A DNA stretch of 64,000 nt. Origin: JAFGCL01 sp964492335 (GTDB lineage Bacteria; Chloroflexota; Dehalococcoidia; UBA2247; RBG-13-53-26). The translations under genes and the position numbers were made by a program. Under the pieces are notes generated by a model, which did not search any database, was not told where the DNA came from, and was given only the letters and a program-made list of their open reading frames with translations. Shown piece after piece: positions 35,378 to 43,851 of this stretch. Numbering within the stretch: the first letter of the stretch is position 1; the number at the start of each line of letters is the position of its first letter. Location of the stretch: the NCBI GenBank assembly GCA_964492335.1, contig CAZBJX010000011.1, positions 1 to 64,000 on the forward strand, in the 5' to 3' direction.

Positions 35378-36373
35378 TCAGAGGTCCCGGAAGCTCTTCA
35401 GCCGTTCGTACTCGATCACCAGGGAGATGGCGGCGTTCTCCGCCTGTATTCCGGCTTCCTCGGCGGCCGCCACCGGGTTCAGGCCGCCGAGCAGCAGCAC
35501 CCCCACCCGGCCGGGTTCCACCGGCGCTTCACAGACCGGCTCGCCGGGCCGCCCCATCACCACCAGGCTGCCCAGGCCGGCCTCCTCGAGCCCGGCCATC
35601 ACCTCGCCGGCCAGCGGCCGGCACTGCCCGGGCACCTCGGCGAAGTTGCCCAGCACCCGGCCGTCCCCCCTCCCGGCCGCCCCTGTCACGTCGGTCATCT
35701 TGCCCCGGATGAATACCTCCGAAGGATCCAGGGAGGTGCCGCCATAGTGGACCAGCTCCACGAAACGCAGCGGCCGCCCGGCCCTGATCTGGAGGATGCC
35801 CCCGAACCTGCAGTCCATGGGCACGCCGGCCTTCAGCAGCACGCCGGCCACCACGGCGCTGCAGACGGTGGCGAAGCCAACTTTGCCGGAGGGGATGGCC
35901 CTGTCCCCCAGGCTCTCCCCCTCCCGGGCCACGGCCACCATATGGCCTACGGACAGCCCCCTCTTGAAGGCCGCCGCCATCGCCTTCAGGGCCCCGGGGA
36001 ACTCCTCCTTCTTGAACACCGACAGGTTGGCCGGCAGCAGCCCCCGGCGCGTCTCCACGTCGAATGTGGTCTGGAAGGAGACCAGCCCGATGCGGTTGCT
36101 GAAGAGGCCCACCTTGTCGCCCACCAACGCGTCGCGCAGCTCCGCAAGGCCGGCCTCGGTGATCCGCCTCCCGTCCCGGCCCACCAGCCGCGTCAGCCCC
36201 CGCTCGTCCATCAGCTTCAGGTGATAGCGCACCGCCCTCTCGCTGAGGTACACACCCTGCTCCTGCAGCTGCCGGCCGATCACCCTGGCCCCCACCGCCT
36301 CGGAGGAGCCCCTCAACACCCTCAGGATGGCGTTGACCTTCCTCTCCACGTCGACGTTGCTGGCGCCAATCAT
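35378..36373 (-). CDS. NrpR-like transcriptional regulator (winged helix + DUF128)
   Basis: 331 residues. A winged-helix domain (about 8-75; VERKVNAILRVLRGSSEAVGARVIGRQLQEQGVYLSERAVRYHLKLMDERGL) is followed by one NrpR regulatory (DUF128) domain with the conserved IGLVSFQTTFDVETRRGLLPANLSV and KVGFATVCSAVVAGVLLKAGVPMDCRFGG. In methanogens, NrpR represses nitrogen-assimilation genes and is released by 2-oxoglutarate. Here only one regulatory domain is present, so it would act as a dimer or oligomer. ATG 36373 was chosen over ATG 36403 because the extra residues look like non-coding sequence. It is 62 nt or more downstream of hisF on the same strand. No nitrogen gene is adjacent. Confidence 0.8.
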   Translation of the reverse strand: MIGASNVDVERKVNAILRVLRGSSEAVGARVIGRQLQEQGVYLSERAVRYHLKLMDERGLTRLVGRDGRRITEAGLAELRDALVGDKVGLFSNRIGLVSFQTTFDVETRRGLLPANLSVFKKEEFPGALKAMAAAFKRGLSVGHMVAVAREGESLGDRAIPSGKVGFATVCSAVVAGVLLKAGVPMDCRFGGILQIRAGRPLRFVELVHYGGTSLDPSEVFIRGKMTDVTGAAGRGDGRVLGNFAEVPGQCRPLAGEVMAGLEEAGLGSLVVMGRPGEPVCEAPVEPGRVGVLLLGGLNPVAAAEEAGIQAENAAISLVIEYERLKSFRDL

Positions 36374-36464
36374 CTGACTCTGCACCCCGCCGCGCAGCAC
36401 CATGGCTTCGACAACGCGCTCCGCTGCCGGGACATGCGCCGCCCCGCCCCCGGCGGCTCCGGCC

Positions 36465-37235
36465 TCACACCCTCACCGGTATGCCGCGGCCGGCCAGGTA
36501 CCTCTTGGCCTGGGGAATGGTGATGTCCCCGAAGTGGAAGACCGAGGCGCAGAGCACGGCCGCCGCTTTGCCCCGGACGACGGCGTCGTAGAGGTGCTCC
36601 AGCCTGCCGGCGCCCCCGGACGCAATCACCGGGATGCCGACCGCCCCGGCCACCGCACTGGTCATCTCCAGGTCATACCCCTCCCTGGTGCCGTCCGCGT
36701 CCCGGCTGGTCAGCAGTATCTCGCCGGCCCCCAGGCCCTCCACCCTCCGGGCCCACTCCACCAGGTCCATCCCCGTCTCCTCCATGCCGCCACCCACCAC
36801 CAGTTCCGTCCGCGGGCGCCCCCTCCCGGCCGGATTCTTCTTGCCGTCGAGGGCCACCACCAGGCTGCCGGCCCCGAAGCGGCCGGCGGCGTTGGCGATG
36901 AGGTCCGGGTTCCGGTAGGCCGCCGTGCCGATAACAACCTTGTTCACCCCAATGTGGAACAGCTGCTCCATATCAGCGACGTCGCGTATGCCGCCGCCCA
37001 CAACAAAGGGCGCGGAGATGGCCTGGCGCACCTTCTTGACCCACTCCAGCATGATGCCCCGCTTCTGCACCGTGGCGGCGATGTCCAGGAAGGCGATCTC
37101 ATCGGCGCCCTCCTTCTCGTAGGTGCCGGCTGCCTCCACCGGGTCCCCTGCGTCCTTCAAATTGACGAACCGGATGCCCTTGACCACCCTGCCGCCCTTG
37201 ATGTCCAGGCAGGGTATAACCTTGACTGTCTTCAT
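36465..37235 (-). CDS. hisF: Imidazole glycerol phosphate synthase cyclase subunit
   Basis: 256 residues, standard HisF length. (beta/alpha)8 signatures: VKVIPCLDIKGGRVVKG with catalytic Asp11, PFVVGGGIRDVADME, SLVVALDGKKN with catalytic Asp129, TSRDADGTREGYDLEMT and PVIASGGAGRLEHLYDAV. It closes the imidazole ring of histidine precursor and makes AICAR, using ammonia from HisH. No other his gene lies in the window. The LPS-type HisF homologues usually differ in the phosphate-binding loops, which look canonical here. It has its own promoter (37358-37387), transcribed away from R2. Confidence 0.9.
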   Translation of the reverse strand: MKTVKVIPCLDIKGGRVVKGIRFVNLKDAGDPVEAAGTYEKEGADEIAFLDIAATVQKRGIMLEWVKKVRQAISAPFVVGGGIRDVADMEQLFHIGVNKVVIGTAAYRNPDLIANAAGRFGAGSLVVALDGKKNPAGRGRPRTELVVGGGMEETGMDLVEWARRVEGLGAGEILLTSRDADGTREGYDLEMTSAVAGAVGIPVIASGGAGRLEHLYDAVVRGKAAAVLCASVFHFGDITIPQAKRYLAGRGIPVRV

Positions 37236-37357
37236 CTCTCCGCCGCTCCCTGGCCACGCATTCTCCCGGAACCATCACCTGCGGGCCGCCCCGCCCGGCC
37301 GGCGGCCTCCTCCGGCGCCTTGCCTGACGGCCACCGGCCGTAGGTAACTGTTTGCCT

Positions 37358-37387
37358 AGTCTAAGACCGGCCCTCCCCAGGTGTCAA
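37358..37387 (-). promoter_or_regulatory. hisF promoter
   Basis: Minus strand: TTGACA, 18-nt spacer, TAGACT, giving RNA from near 37351 and a leader of about 115 nt in which I see no clear riboswitch. Confidence 0.55.
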
Positions 37388-37459
37388 GGAGAGTCGGGCA
37401 TGCCACAACGATGTAATGCCGGCCAGCCTCAAGAAATGCTGGTGGCTATTGCGCCTGCA

Positions 37460-37468
37460 TGATATACT
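37460..37468 (+). promoter_or_regulatory. Extended -10 promoter of R2
   Basis: TGATATACT. RNA would start near 37475. The -35 region (TGGTGG at the right distance) is weak. Confidence 0.55.
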
Positions 37469-37474
37469 GTCTGA

Positions 37475-37766
37475 TGCAAGGCAGTATCAGCACGGGGCTC
37501 GATGAAGTTGGTATTCGCGACACCGACCCGAAGGCGGGTCGGGTCTTGATTTTCTGAGGCGCCACCAGCGACAGGCCCGGGTGAGGGATTGCCCGCCTGC
37601 GGAACGACTAACACAGCGGGCAAGGAAGGACTGAGGAGACCGACAATAGGCTGAAGAAAGAAGAATCCGTCCCGGGAAGCGTTGAACCGCCGTCTGTAAT
37701 CTGGTCACTTGGGCGGCGGGGAGCCAGTAGTGAAACCGACCCATCTCAGGTCGGTTTTTCTTTTTT
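37475..37766 (+). ncRNA. R2: structured leader RNA ahead of the plus-strand polysaccharide locus
   Basis: About 290 nt with no reading frame, promoter at 37460-37468 and terminator at the end. Internal hairpins are clear: ACCGACCC/GGGTCGGT region near 37522-37546, and an 8-bp perfect stem TTGCCCGC/GCGGGCAA near 37589-37623. The last 59 nt (37683-37741) match R1, including identical TGGTCACTTGGG and GGGAGCCAGTAGTGAAACCGACC blocks and a hairpin stem CCGCC/GGCGG that replaces CUGUU/AACAG of R1 by compensatory changes. It lies 108 nt before the GT2 start at 37874, almost the same distance as R1 from its GT2 gene. Same uncertain family as R1. Confidence 0.65.
37733..37766 (+). terminator. Intrinsic terminator of R2
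   Basis: Stem AAACCGACC / GGTCGGTTT, loop CATCTCA, followed by TTCTTTTTT. Stem and T tract match R1 while the loop differs in length and sequence. Confidence 0.85.
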
Positions 37767-37873
37767 CCAGGCGGTCGGTCACCGGGAGGCCCGAATCACC
37801 AGGCCGAGGCAGCCGGAGCGAAGTGGCCGGAGATCGACCGAGCGGCCCGGCGGTCATCCAGCAGGAGGAAAGA

Positions 37874-38701
37874 GTGTTTCAGGGTAAGAAGATCGGCGTA
37901 GCGGTGCCGGCCTACAACGAAGAGAAGCTGGTGGCGGCCGTTGTGGAGAACATGCCGGCGATTGTGGACCGCATCTACATCGTCGATGACGGCAGCACCG
38001 ACGGCACCCGGGAAGTCGTGTCCGCGCTCTGCGCGAAGCACCCCAGGCTGCAGCTCATCGAGCACAAGAAGAACAGGGGCGTCGGGGCCGCCATCGTCAC
38101 CGGTTACCAGAGGTGCCTCGACGACGGCATGGACATCGCCGTCGTCATGGCCGGGGATGACCAGATGGACCCCATGGAGCTGCCCAAGCTGCTGACGCCT
38201 GTGGCCAACGGGCAGGCAGGCTACTGCAAGGGCAACCGGATGGTCTCCTCCAGCACCATGAAGGGCATGCCGCGGCTGCGGCGGTTCGGGAACTGGCTGC
38301 TGAAGTGGCTCACCCGCGTCTCCTCCGGCAACTACCAGATAGACGATCCCCAGAACGGCTACGCCGCTGTCTCGTCGGATGCCCTTCAGAGGATCAAGCT
38401 GGATGACCTCTATCCCTACTACGGCTACTGCAACCACCTGCTGGCCAAGTTCACCGTGGCCGGGGTCAAAGCCGTAGAGGTGCCCATACCGGCGCGCTAC
38501 CAGAAAGAGAAGTCCAAGATCCGGTACGGCAAGTACATCCGGAAGGTGAGCTGGCTCCTGCTCAACAACTTCGCCTGGAGGATGGAGGTCAAGTGGACCT
38601 CCATGACCCGCAGGCCGGCGTCCCGTCAACCCGCGGCCGAGATCCGCGAGATCAGCGAGGCCCCCGAGTTCCTGCCCGGGGTCTCGCGCCGCGCCAGGTA
38701 G
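37874..38701 (+). CDS. GT2-family glycosyltransferase, polyprenyl-phosphate sugar synthase-like
   Basis: 275 residues. GT-A signatures: KKIGVAVPAYNEEKLVAAVVENMP, RIYIVDDGSTDGTREVV, KNRGVGAAIVTGYQRCLDDGMDIAVVMAGDDQMDP (the metal site is DDQMD rather than DAD), and NYQIDDPQNGYAAVSSDAL. It probably loads a sugar onto a lipid carrier or extends it. The start is GTG 37874 behind a perfect AGGAGG 5 nt away; the open frame upstream runs through the R2 terminator and is not coding. It is functionally parallel to the GT2 gene that follows R1. A strong hairpin (38733-38765) follows the gene. Confidence 0.85.
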   Translation: MFQGKKIGVAVPAYNEEKLVAAVVENMPAIVDRIYIVDDGSTDGTREVVSALCAKHPRLQLIEHKKNRGVGAAIVTGYQRCLDDGMDIAVVMAGDDQMDPMELPKLLTPVANGQAGYCKGNRMVSSSTMKGMPRLRRFGNWLLKWLTRVSSGNYQIDDPQNGYAAVSSDALQRIKLDDLYPYYGYCNHLLAKFTVAGVKAVEVPIPARYQKEKSKIRYGKYIRKVSWLLLNNFAWRMEVKWTSMTRRPASRQPAAEIREISEAPEFLPGVSRRAR

Positions 38702-38732
38702 CAGACGGCCGGCGCTCTGTGTTGCCTGCACT

Positions 38733-38765
38733 ATCGCGCTTTGCCCTGGTCAGACAAAGCGCGAT
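38733..38765 (+). terminator. Hairpin after the R2-linked GT2 gene
   Basis: Perfect 11-bp stem ATCGCGCTTTG / CAAAGCGCGAT with an 11-nt loop, but followed by CTTCATGTT, not a T tract. It may be a terminator or an mRNA 3' end. Confidence 0.55.
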
Positions 38766-38868
38766 CTTCATGTTGACGGCAGACGCCGCCGCCCGAAGGC
38801 CCCCGACCACCCATCCCCAGGCGGACACCCGGCGGCGCCACGCCCGGGCACAGCCATATTGCGCCCAG

Positions 38869-38877
38869 TGATAACAT
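38869..38877 (+). promoter_or_regulatory. Extended -10 promoter of the downstream polysaccharide genes
   Basis: TGATAACAT, RNA start near 38884, leader about 39 nt to ATG 38923. It separates the GT2 gene from the rest of the locus at the transcription level. Confidence 0.45.
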
Positions 38878-38922
38878 ACCCTGGTAAGAGGCAGGCGCCG
38901 GAAAGGCAGGTCAGGCAGCACA

Positions 38923-39726
38923 ATGAGGCTGGACTTCACCATCGGGAGGTACCAGGAGCTGTGCGAGGCGATCGTGCAGTCGGGATACACGCCGATGACC
39001 GTGCGCGGCTACCTGGAGGCGGACAGGCTGCCGGCGCGGCTGGCCGTGATCAGACACGATGTTGATTCGACGCCGCGGCAGGAGCCCAAGATCGCCCGGA
39101 TCGAGCAGGGTTGCGGCATCAGGGCCACCTACTACTTCAGGCACAGGCGCGGCATATTCCGCCCGGACATCATGCGGCTGATCGCCGGGATGGGCCATGA
39201 GGTAGGCTATCACTACGAGGCCATGGACAAGGGCAAGGGCGACTCGCGCAAGGCCATCGAGATCTTCGGCCGCGAGCTGGCCGACTTCAGGGAGGTGGTG
39301 GAGGTCAGGACCATCAGCATGCACGGCAACCCGCTGACGCGGTGGGACAACCGCGACCTGTGGCGCGATCACGATCCGGCCAGCTTCGGCCTCTCCGGTG
39401 AGGCCTACCTCTCGTTTGACCGGTCCAGGATCGGCTACCTGTCCGACACCGGCCGCACCTGGGGCCCGCGGTTCAAAGTGAAGGACTGGCTCCCTCCCCG
39501 TCCCGGCAGCACCGACCCGGCCTACCCCGTCCCCCCGGTGGACTCGACCGACGACCTGATAGCCCTGCTGCGCGGGCAGCAGGCGGACCATCTCTACCTG
39601 AACACCCACGCTGCCCGATGGGCGGACGGCCCGCCGGGCTGGGCCCGGCACTATGCGGAGGACCAGGCAGTGCGGATGGTCAAGCGCCTGGTGGCCCTGG
39701 CGCGCCGCCCCGCTCCCCCCCCATGA
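38923..39726 (+). CDS. Polysaccharide-deacetylase-like protein
   Basis: 267 residues. NodB-like beta/alpha barrel features: LAVIRHDVDSTP (45-50, the Asp-Asp metal motif is DVD here), GIRATYYFRHRRGIF, and GMGHEVGYHYEAMDKG (His-containing motif 2). Members remove acetyl groups from amino sugars, but this variant resembles the uncharacterised group found in exopolysaccharide clusters, and the His-x-x-x-His pair is HEVGYH. No signal peptide, so it would act in the cytoplasm. It starts its own transcript and is followed by a FemAB gene 50 nt away. Confidence 0.65.
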   Translation: MRLDFTIGRYQELCEAIVQSGYTPMTVRGYLEADRLPARLAVIRHDVDSTPRQEPKIARIEQGCGIRATYYFRHRRGIFRPDIMRLIAGMGHEVGYHYEAMDKGKGDSRKAIEIFGRELADFREVVEVRTISMHGNPLTRWDNRDLWRDHDPASFGLSGEAYLSFDRSRIGYLSDTGRTWGPRFKVKDWLPPRPGSTDPAYPVPPVDSTDDLIALLRGQQADHLYLNTHAARWADGPPGWARHYAEDQAVRMVKRLVALARRPAPPP

Positions 39727-39776
39727 TGAGAGGCGCCGGCCCGTGTATAATGAGTCCGGCACGGAGGTAACGCTAC

Positions 39777-40811
39777 ATGACCACAGTGGAAGTCAATGCC
39801 CCTGTCACCGTTGAGGAGTGGCGGGCCTTTGTGGACAGCCGGCCTGAGGCCACCTACGCCCACCTCCCCGGGTGGCAGGCGGTCCTGCGGGACAGCCTGG
39901 GGCACAGGCCTTACTACGTTTTCGCCCGCAATGAAGCCGGCCGGCTCTGCGGGGTGCTGCCGCTGTTCCAGGTCCGCAGCATCCTCTCCGGGAGCCACCT
40001 GGTGTCCACCCCATTTGTCAGCGAGTGCGGCCCCGTGGCCGAATCGGACGAGGCGCTCAGGGCCCTGGTGGACCGGGCCCGGGGCCTCTGCGACGAGCTC
40101 GGGTGCCGGTACATGGAGATCCGGGCATCGCGCCAGCTGCCCCTGGACCTGCCGGTGAGCGAGTACTTCTACACCTACTTCGTCCCGCTGTCCGAGCCGC
40201 AGAAGGCATGGAAGGCCCTCGACCACCGGACGCGGAACGCGGTCAACAGGTCCCGCAAGAGGGGCGTGGCGGTCAGCACGGACGACTCGCCGGGCGCCAT
40301 GAAGGCCTTCTACGAGGTGAACCTGCGGACCAAGACCCGGCTGGGATCACCGGCCCACCCCCTGGAGTTCTTCCAGGCGATGCAGCGGGAGCTGGGCGAC
40401 TGCTTCCGGCTCTACACCGCCGACTACCAGGGCCGCGCGATCTCGGCCGGCGTGGCCATACGCTACAACGGGGTGGTCAACGCCACCCACCAGGCCTCGG
40501 ATCGCAGCTACCTGGAGCACCACCCCAACGAAGCCGTGTCCTGGCAGCAGATGGAGGACGGAGGCCGGGACGGCTTCCACTACCTCGATTTCGGCAAGAC
40601 GCCGGCGGACAACCCGGGGCTGGCACAGTACAAGAAGAAGTGGAAGGCCGAGGAGAAGCAGCTCTATTACTACTACTACCCGAGCGTACCGAAGCTGATG
40701 GGGTCGGACCGGCAGGGGACCAGGTTCAAGTTGGTCACCGGGGTGTGGAAGAGGCTGCCTCTCTCCATCGTCCGGCGGCTGGGCCCCTTCGCCTTCAGGC
40801 AGCTCGACTAG
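39777..40811 (+). CDS. FemAB-like GNAT-fold transferase
   Basis: 344 residues, double-GNAT type. The N-terminal domain has TYAHLPGWQAVLRDSLGHRPYYVFARNEAGRLCGVLPLF; the second has the signature AGVAIRYNGVVNATHQASDRSYLEHHPNEAVSWQQMEDG and closing YLDFGKTPADNPGLAQYKKKWKAEEKQL. It belongs with the FemAB relatives common in exopolysaccharide loci. The homologous-type protein at 7441-8523 in the other locus has a different C-terminal signature, so they are not recent duplicates. A TATAAT box at 39746-39751 and an ACGGAGG site precede it. A role in acylating or aminoacylating the glycan is inferred. Confidence 0.8.
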   Translation: MTTVEVNAPVTVEEWRAFVDSRPEATYAHLPGWQAVLRDSLGHRPYYVFARNEAGRLCGVLPLFQVRSILSGSHLVSTPFVSECGPVAESDEALRALVDRARGLCDELGCRYMEIRASRQLPLDLPVSEYFYTYFVPLSEPQKAWKALDHRTRNAVNRSRKRGVAVSTDDSPGAMKAFYEVNLRTKTRLGSPAHPLEFFQAMQRELGDCFRLYTADYQGRAISAGVAIRYNGVVNATHQASDRSYLEHHPNEAVSWQQMEDGGRDGFHYLDFGKTPADNPGLAQYKKKWKAEEKQLYYYYYPSVPKLMGSDRQGTRFKLVTGVWKRLPLSIVRRLGPFAFRQLD

Positions 40812-40844
40812 CGGGCGGGCCGCGGGGAAGCTGGAAGGACAACG

Positions 40845-41924
40845 ATGAAGATACTGGTAGACCTCAATCACCCGGTGGACATCAATTTCTTCAAGAACGC
40901 CATCAGACTGTGGACGGCGGAGCACGGCTGCCAGGTGGACATCTGCCTCCAGCCCCGGGGCAAGATGGTGGCCATCCTCCAGAGCGAGCTCCCGGAGTAT
41001 GCCTTCACCACCATGGGCACCTTTCAGAAGACGATGGCCCGCAAGATCCTGATGCACGCCTGGCGGTTCCCCCAGTTCGCCAATCACGTGCGCCGGGGCC
41101 GGTACGACGTGGTGGCCTCCTTCGGCGGGATCGTGGTCTCCCACGCCACCTGGCTGCTGGGCAAGCCCTCCGTCATCTTCGATGACGACATCGAGTACGG
41201 CATCGGCTACTGGCCCTACAAGCCCTTCGCCACCCGGCTGCTGCTCCCGGCCCAGGTCCCGGCCACCGGCAGGAACATCATGCGCTACAAGGGGTTCAAG
41301 GAACTGGCTTACCTGCACCCCAACTACTTCCGGCCCGACGAGGGGGCCCTTGCCGAGTACGGCCTGGAGCCATCCTCATACGTCTTCGTCCGGGAGGTCA
41401 GCAAGGTCAGCGGGAACTACGCCCACCTGGAGACCGGCGGGCTGGCCGGGGTCTGCGCGCGGGTGAAGGAACAGGGGCTCATGGTGGTCCTCTCCCTGGA
41501 GGACAAGTCCCTGAAGGACCAGTTTGCCCCCCACTGCATCATCCTCCAGGAGCCGGTAAGGGACATCCACTCGCTGATGCACTTCGCCCGGCTGACCATC
41601 TCCTCCGGGGACACCATGGCCCGGGAGTCATGCCTGGCAGGCACCCCGGTCATCTACACCGGGGGCCGGACCATGTCGGTCAACTCCGAGCTGGTCCGGA
41701 AGGGCATCTTCTTCCAGCCCGGCGCCGGTCAGCCCACCATGGGCCTGGTCAACATGATCGTGGAGCAGGGCCTCAAGGAGAAGACCGGCCGGATACTGCG
41801 GGAGGCCCTGTCGGGCGAGTGGGAGGACACCACCAGGGTGATCGTATCCAACGTGCTCGAGGCCGGGGCTGCCAGCGCCCGCGCAGGCCGGCCGGCAAGG
41901 GAGCGCAATGGCAAGACAGGATAG
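40845..41924 (+). CDS. DUF354-family protein (GT-B-like)
   Basis: 359 residues. The DUF354 pattern is clear: KILVDLNHPVDINFFKNAI, VASFGGIVVSHATWLLGKPSVIFDDDIEYG, YLHPNYFRPDE and VRDIHSLMHFARLTISSGDTMARESCLAGTPVIYTGG, the last resembling the nucleotide-sugar end of GT-B enzymes such as UDP-GlcNAc 2-epimerases and MurG-like transferases. Found in archaeal and bacterial surface-glycan clusters; the reaction is not established. ATG 40845 is 33 nt after the FemAB gene, and the 3' end overlaps the methyltransferase by 17 nt. Confidence 0.8.
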   Translation: MKILVDLNHPVDINFFKNAIRLWTAEHGCQVDICLQPRGKMVAILQSELPEYAFTTMGTFQKTMARKILMHAWRFPQFANHVRRGRYDVVASFGGIVVSHATWLLGKPSVIFDDDIEYGIGYWPYKPFATRLLLPAQVPATGRNIMRYKGFKELAYLHPNYFRPDEGALAEYGLEPSSYVFVREVSKVSGNYAHLETGGLAGVCARVKEQGLMVVLSLEDKSLKDQFAPHCIILQEPVRDIHSLMHFARLTISSGDTMARESCLAGTPVIYTGGRTMSVNSELVRKGIFFQPGAGQPTMGLVNMIVEQGLKEKTGRILREALSGEWEDTTRVIVSNVLEAGAASARAGRPARERNGKTG

Positions 41925-42684
41925 GGCCACCCCGCCAGCCCCGGGAGAGCAGGGCCCGGCGATGGAGCCCATGCCGCAGGCCATCAGGCAGGAGGACCGG
42001 GAGTACTTCGACAGCCGGCAGGAGAAGGCCGACGCCATACTGGCGGACATCCAGTCCCTGGGGCATCCCGACATCGGTGGCCGTCGCATACCGGTCCTCG
42101 AGGTGGGCGCCAACAGCTGCTTCATCGCCCAGCGCCTGGCCAGCGTCACCCGGTGGGACATCCATTGCCTGGAGATCGAGGCGGAGCGGCTGTTCAAGTA
42201 CCCCGAGATCTGCCGCTCGTTCAAGTCCGTCCTGGCCGACGCCACCGCCATCCCCTTCAAGGACGCGTCCTTCGATCTGGTGTTCTGCAATCACACGCTG
42301 GAGCACATCGTGCCCTACCGGGCCTGCATCAGCGAGATGCTGCGGGTCACCAGGGCCGGCGGACTCCTCTACCTGGCCTTCCCCAACCGCGACCGCCTGG
42401 TGGACGAGATCGGACTGGGCTGGTCCAAGACGAAGTCGAACCTGGCCTGGTACTTCGACCGGGCCTTCCGGGCCTTCACCATCGAGAGCCGGGTGGACCA
42501 CCACATCGGCCTGGGATGCGGGGAGACCAGGGTGGCCTGCCGGGGGCACAGGGTGACCTGCCTGAGCAAGGGCCACGCCACCCGCTCCCTGGGGAAGACC
42601 GCCCGGCGCATCGCCGGGCGGGTCCCGGCCGGCATCTTCGACCGGTTCTCCCCGGTGGGCGTGTACCTGGTGGAGAAACGGTAG
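41908..42684 (+). CDS. SAM-dependent methyltransferase
   Basis: 258 residues with a class I fold: PVLEVGANSCFIAQRLA (motif I), IHCLEIEAERLFK (acidic end of beta 2), LADATAIPFKDASFDLVFCNHTLEHIV (motifs II-III, Methyltransf_11 style) and EMLRVTRAGGLLYLAFPNRDRL. It could methylate a sugar or the reducing end of the polysaccharide. The first 20 residues are Pro/Ala-rich and overlap the DUF354 gene; ATG at 41962 is an alternative. Only 2 nt separate it from the following GT4 gene. Confidence 0.8.
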   Translation: MARQDRATPPAPGEQGPAMEPMPQAIRQEDREYFDSRQEKADAILADIQSLGHPDIGGRRIPVLEVGANSCFIAQRLASVTRWDIHCLEIEAERLFKYPEICRSFKSVLADATAIPFKDASFDLVFCNHTLEHIVPYRACISEMLRVTRAGGLLYLAFPNRDRLVDEIGLGWSKTKSNLAWYFDRAFRAFTIESRVDHHIGLGCGETRVACRGHRVTCLSKGHATRSLGKTARRIAGRVPAGIFDRFSPVGVYLVEKR

Positions 42685-42686
42685 CC

Positions 42687-43844
42687 GTGGTCATCGCCAT
42701 CGTCGAGGCCATGGACCCCGATTCCCCGGCCATCGGGGGCGGAGAGACCTACTCGCGAAACCTGCTGCAGTACCTCCTGAAGACCGGGGTGCCCACGTTC
42801 TTCATCGGCGTGTCTGCCGCCAGGGGCCGGACCACCGAGGGCCATTTCACCTTCCTGCCGGTCTCCAGCAGGACAACCCTGGGCAACCAGGGGTTCGTGC
42901 TGCGGCTGGCCCTGCGCCGGGCCTGCGCTTCGCTGCCCCGCGGCGCCATCGTCCACGTCCAGCGCCCGGAATACGCGCTGCCCTTCGTCCTGTTCTGCCA
43001 TGGGCGCCCCAGAGTGGTTACACTTCATGGGATGATATTGCACGGGGTGAGGCTCAAACAGTCCCCCATGGTGGCCCGGGCTTACAGGATGGTGGAGTCG
43101 ATATGCCTGCGGCGCAGCGCTGCTGTAATCGCCGTGGATGAAGGCACCAGGGAGTTCTACGAGAAGGAGTACCCCTGGCTGCGAGGAAGGCTCCGCGTGG
43201 TGCCCATCGGGATAGACCTGGGCCGGTTCCGTATCATGGACCGCGCCGCCATGAGGGCGGCGCACGGTTTCGGTGCCGCGGACAAGGTGGTCATGTTTGT
43301 CGGCCGCCTGGAGATCGAGAAGGACTTGGGCTTTCTGATCGAGAGCTTCCGCCTGGTCCTCCCCCGCGTGCCGGAGGCGCGCCTGGCGCTGGTGGGCGAC
43401 GGGCGCCACCGCGCGGCGCTGGAGGAGATGGCCCGGGACCTGGTGCCCGACAGGGTCCTCTTCACGGGGTCCAGGCCGCCGGATTCCATCCCGGAGTTGC
43501 TTAACTGCGCCGATGTGCTAACATTGTGCTCGATGTACGAAGGCAGCCCGACCACGGTCAAGGAGGCCCTGGCCTGCGGTGTCCCGGTGGTGACCGCACC
43601 CGTGGGAGACGTGGCCCGGGTCATCAAGGAGAGCGCCACCGGCCGGATCGTCCCCAAGGATCCGGCCCGGTATGCCGCGGCCATCATCGAGGTGCTGACT
43701 GCCCCTGATCCGGAGGGCGCGCGGAGGGCCTGCGTCCGGGCCGCCGCGGAGTTCGGGTTCGACCGGGTCGGCGAGCGCACCGCAGAGGTCTACGAGGAAG
43801 TGGCCGCCCATGGGCAGATGAAGCGCGCGCGTGCGCAGAGGTAA
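42687..43844 (+). CDS. GT4-family glycosyltransferase
   Basis: 385 residues. GT-B signatures: SPAIGGGETYSRNLLQYL (acceptor loop), VVTLHGMILHGVRL, VIAVDEGTREFYEKEYPW, VVPIGIDLGRFR, VMFVGRLEIEKDLGFLIESF and CADVLTLCSMYEGSPTTVKEALACGVPVVTAPVG (EX7E). A retaining hexosyltransferase of the locus; donor unknown. The start is GTG 42687, with a GGAG site 11 nt upstream that lies in the methyltransferase 3' end. The next gene follows 7 nt after its stop. Confidence 0.87.
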   Translation: MVIAIVEAMDPDSPAIGGGETYSRNLLQYLLKTGVPTFFIGVSAARGRTTEGHFTFLPVSSRTTLGNQGFVLRLALRRACASLPRGAIVHVQRPEYALPFVLFCHGRPRVVTLHGMILHGVRLKQSPMVARAYRMVESICLRRSAAVIAVDEGTREFYEKEYPWLRGRLRVVPIGIDLGRFRIMDRAAMRAAHGFGAADKVVMFVGRLEIEKDLGFLIESFRLVLPRVPEARLALVGDGRHRAALEEMARDLVPDRVLFTGSRPPDSIPELLNCADVLTLCSMYEGSPTTVKEALACGVPVVTAPVGDVARVIKESATGRIVPKDPARYAAAIIEVLTAPDPEGARRACVRAAAEFGFDRVGERTAEVYEEVAAHGQMKRARAQR

Positions 43845-43851
43845 CAGCGAG

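Noticed and set aside
37475..37766. R2 as cobalamin, c-di-GMP, 6S, tmRNA, RNase P or SRP RNA
   Set aside because: Key conserved words of those families (for example the tmRNA TCGA 3' end, RNase P GAGGAAAGTCC, SRP GGTC-GGAA core) are not present in either R1 or R2.
37709..37873. N-terminal extension of the GT2 gene through the R2 terminator
   Set aside because: It would translate the terminator stem and T tract; the GTG at 37874 has a perfect AGGAGG site.
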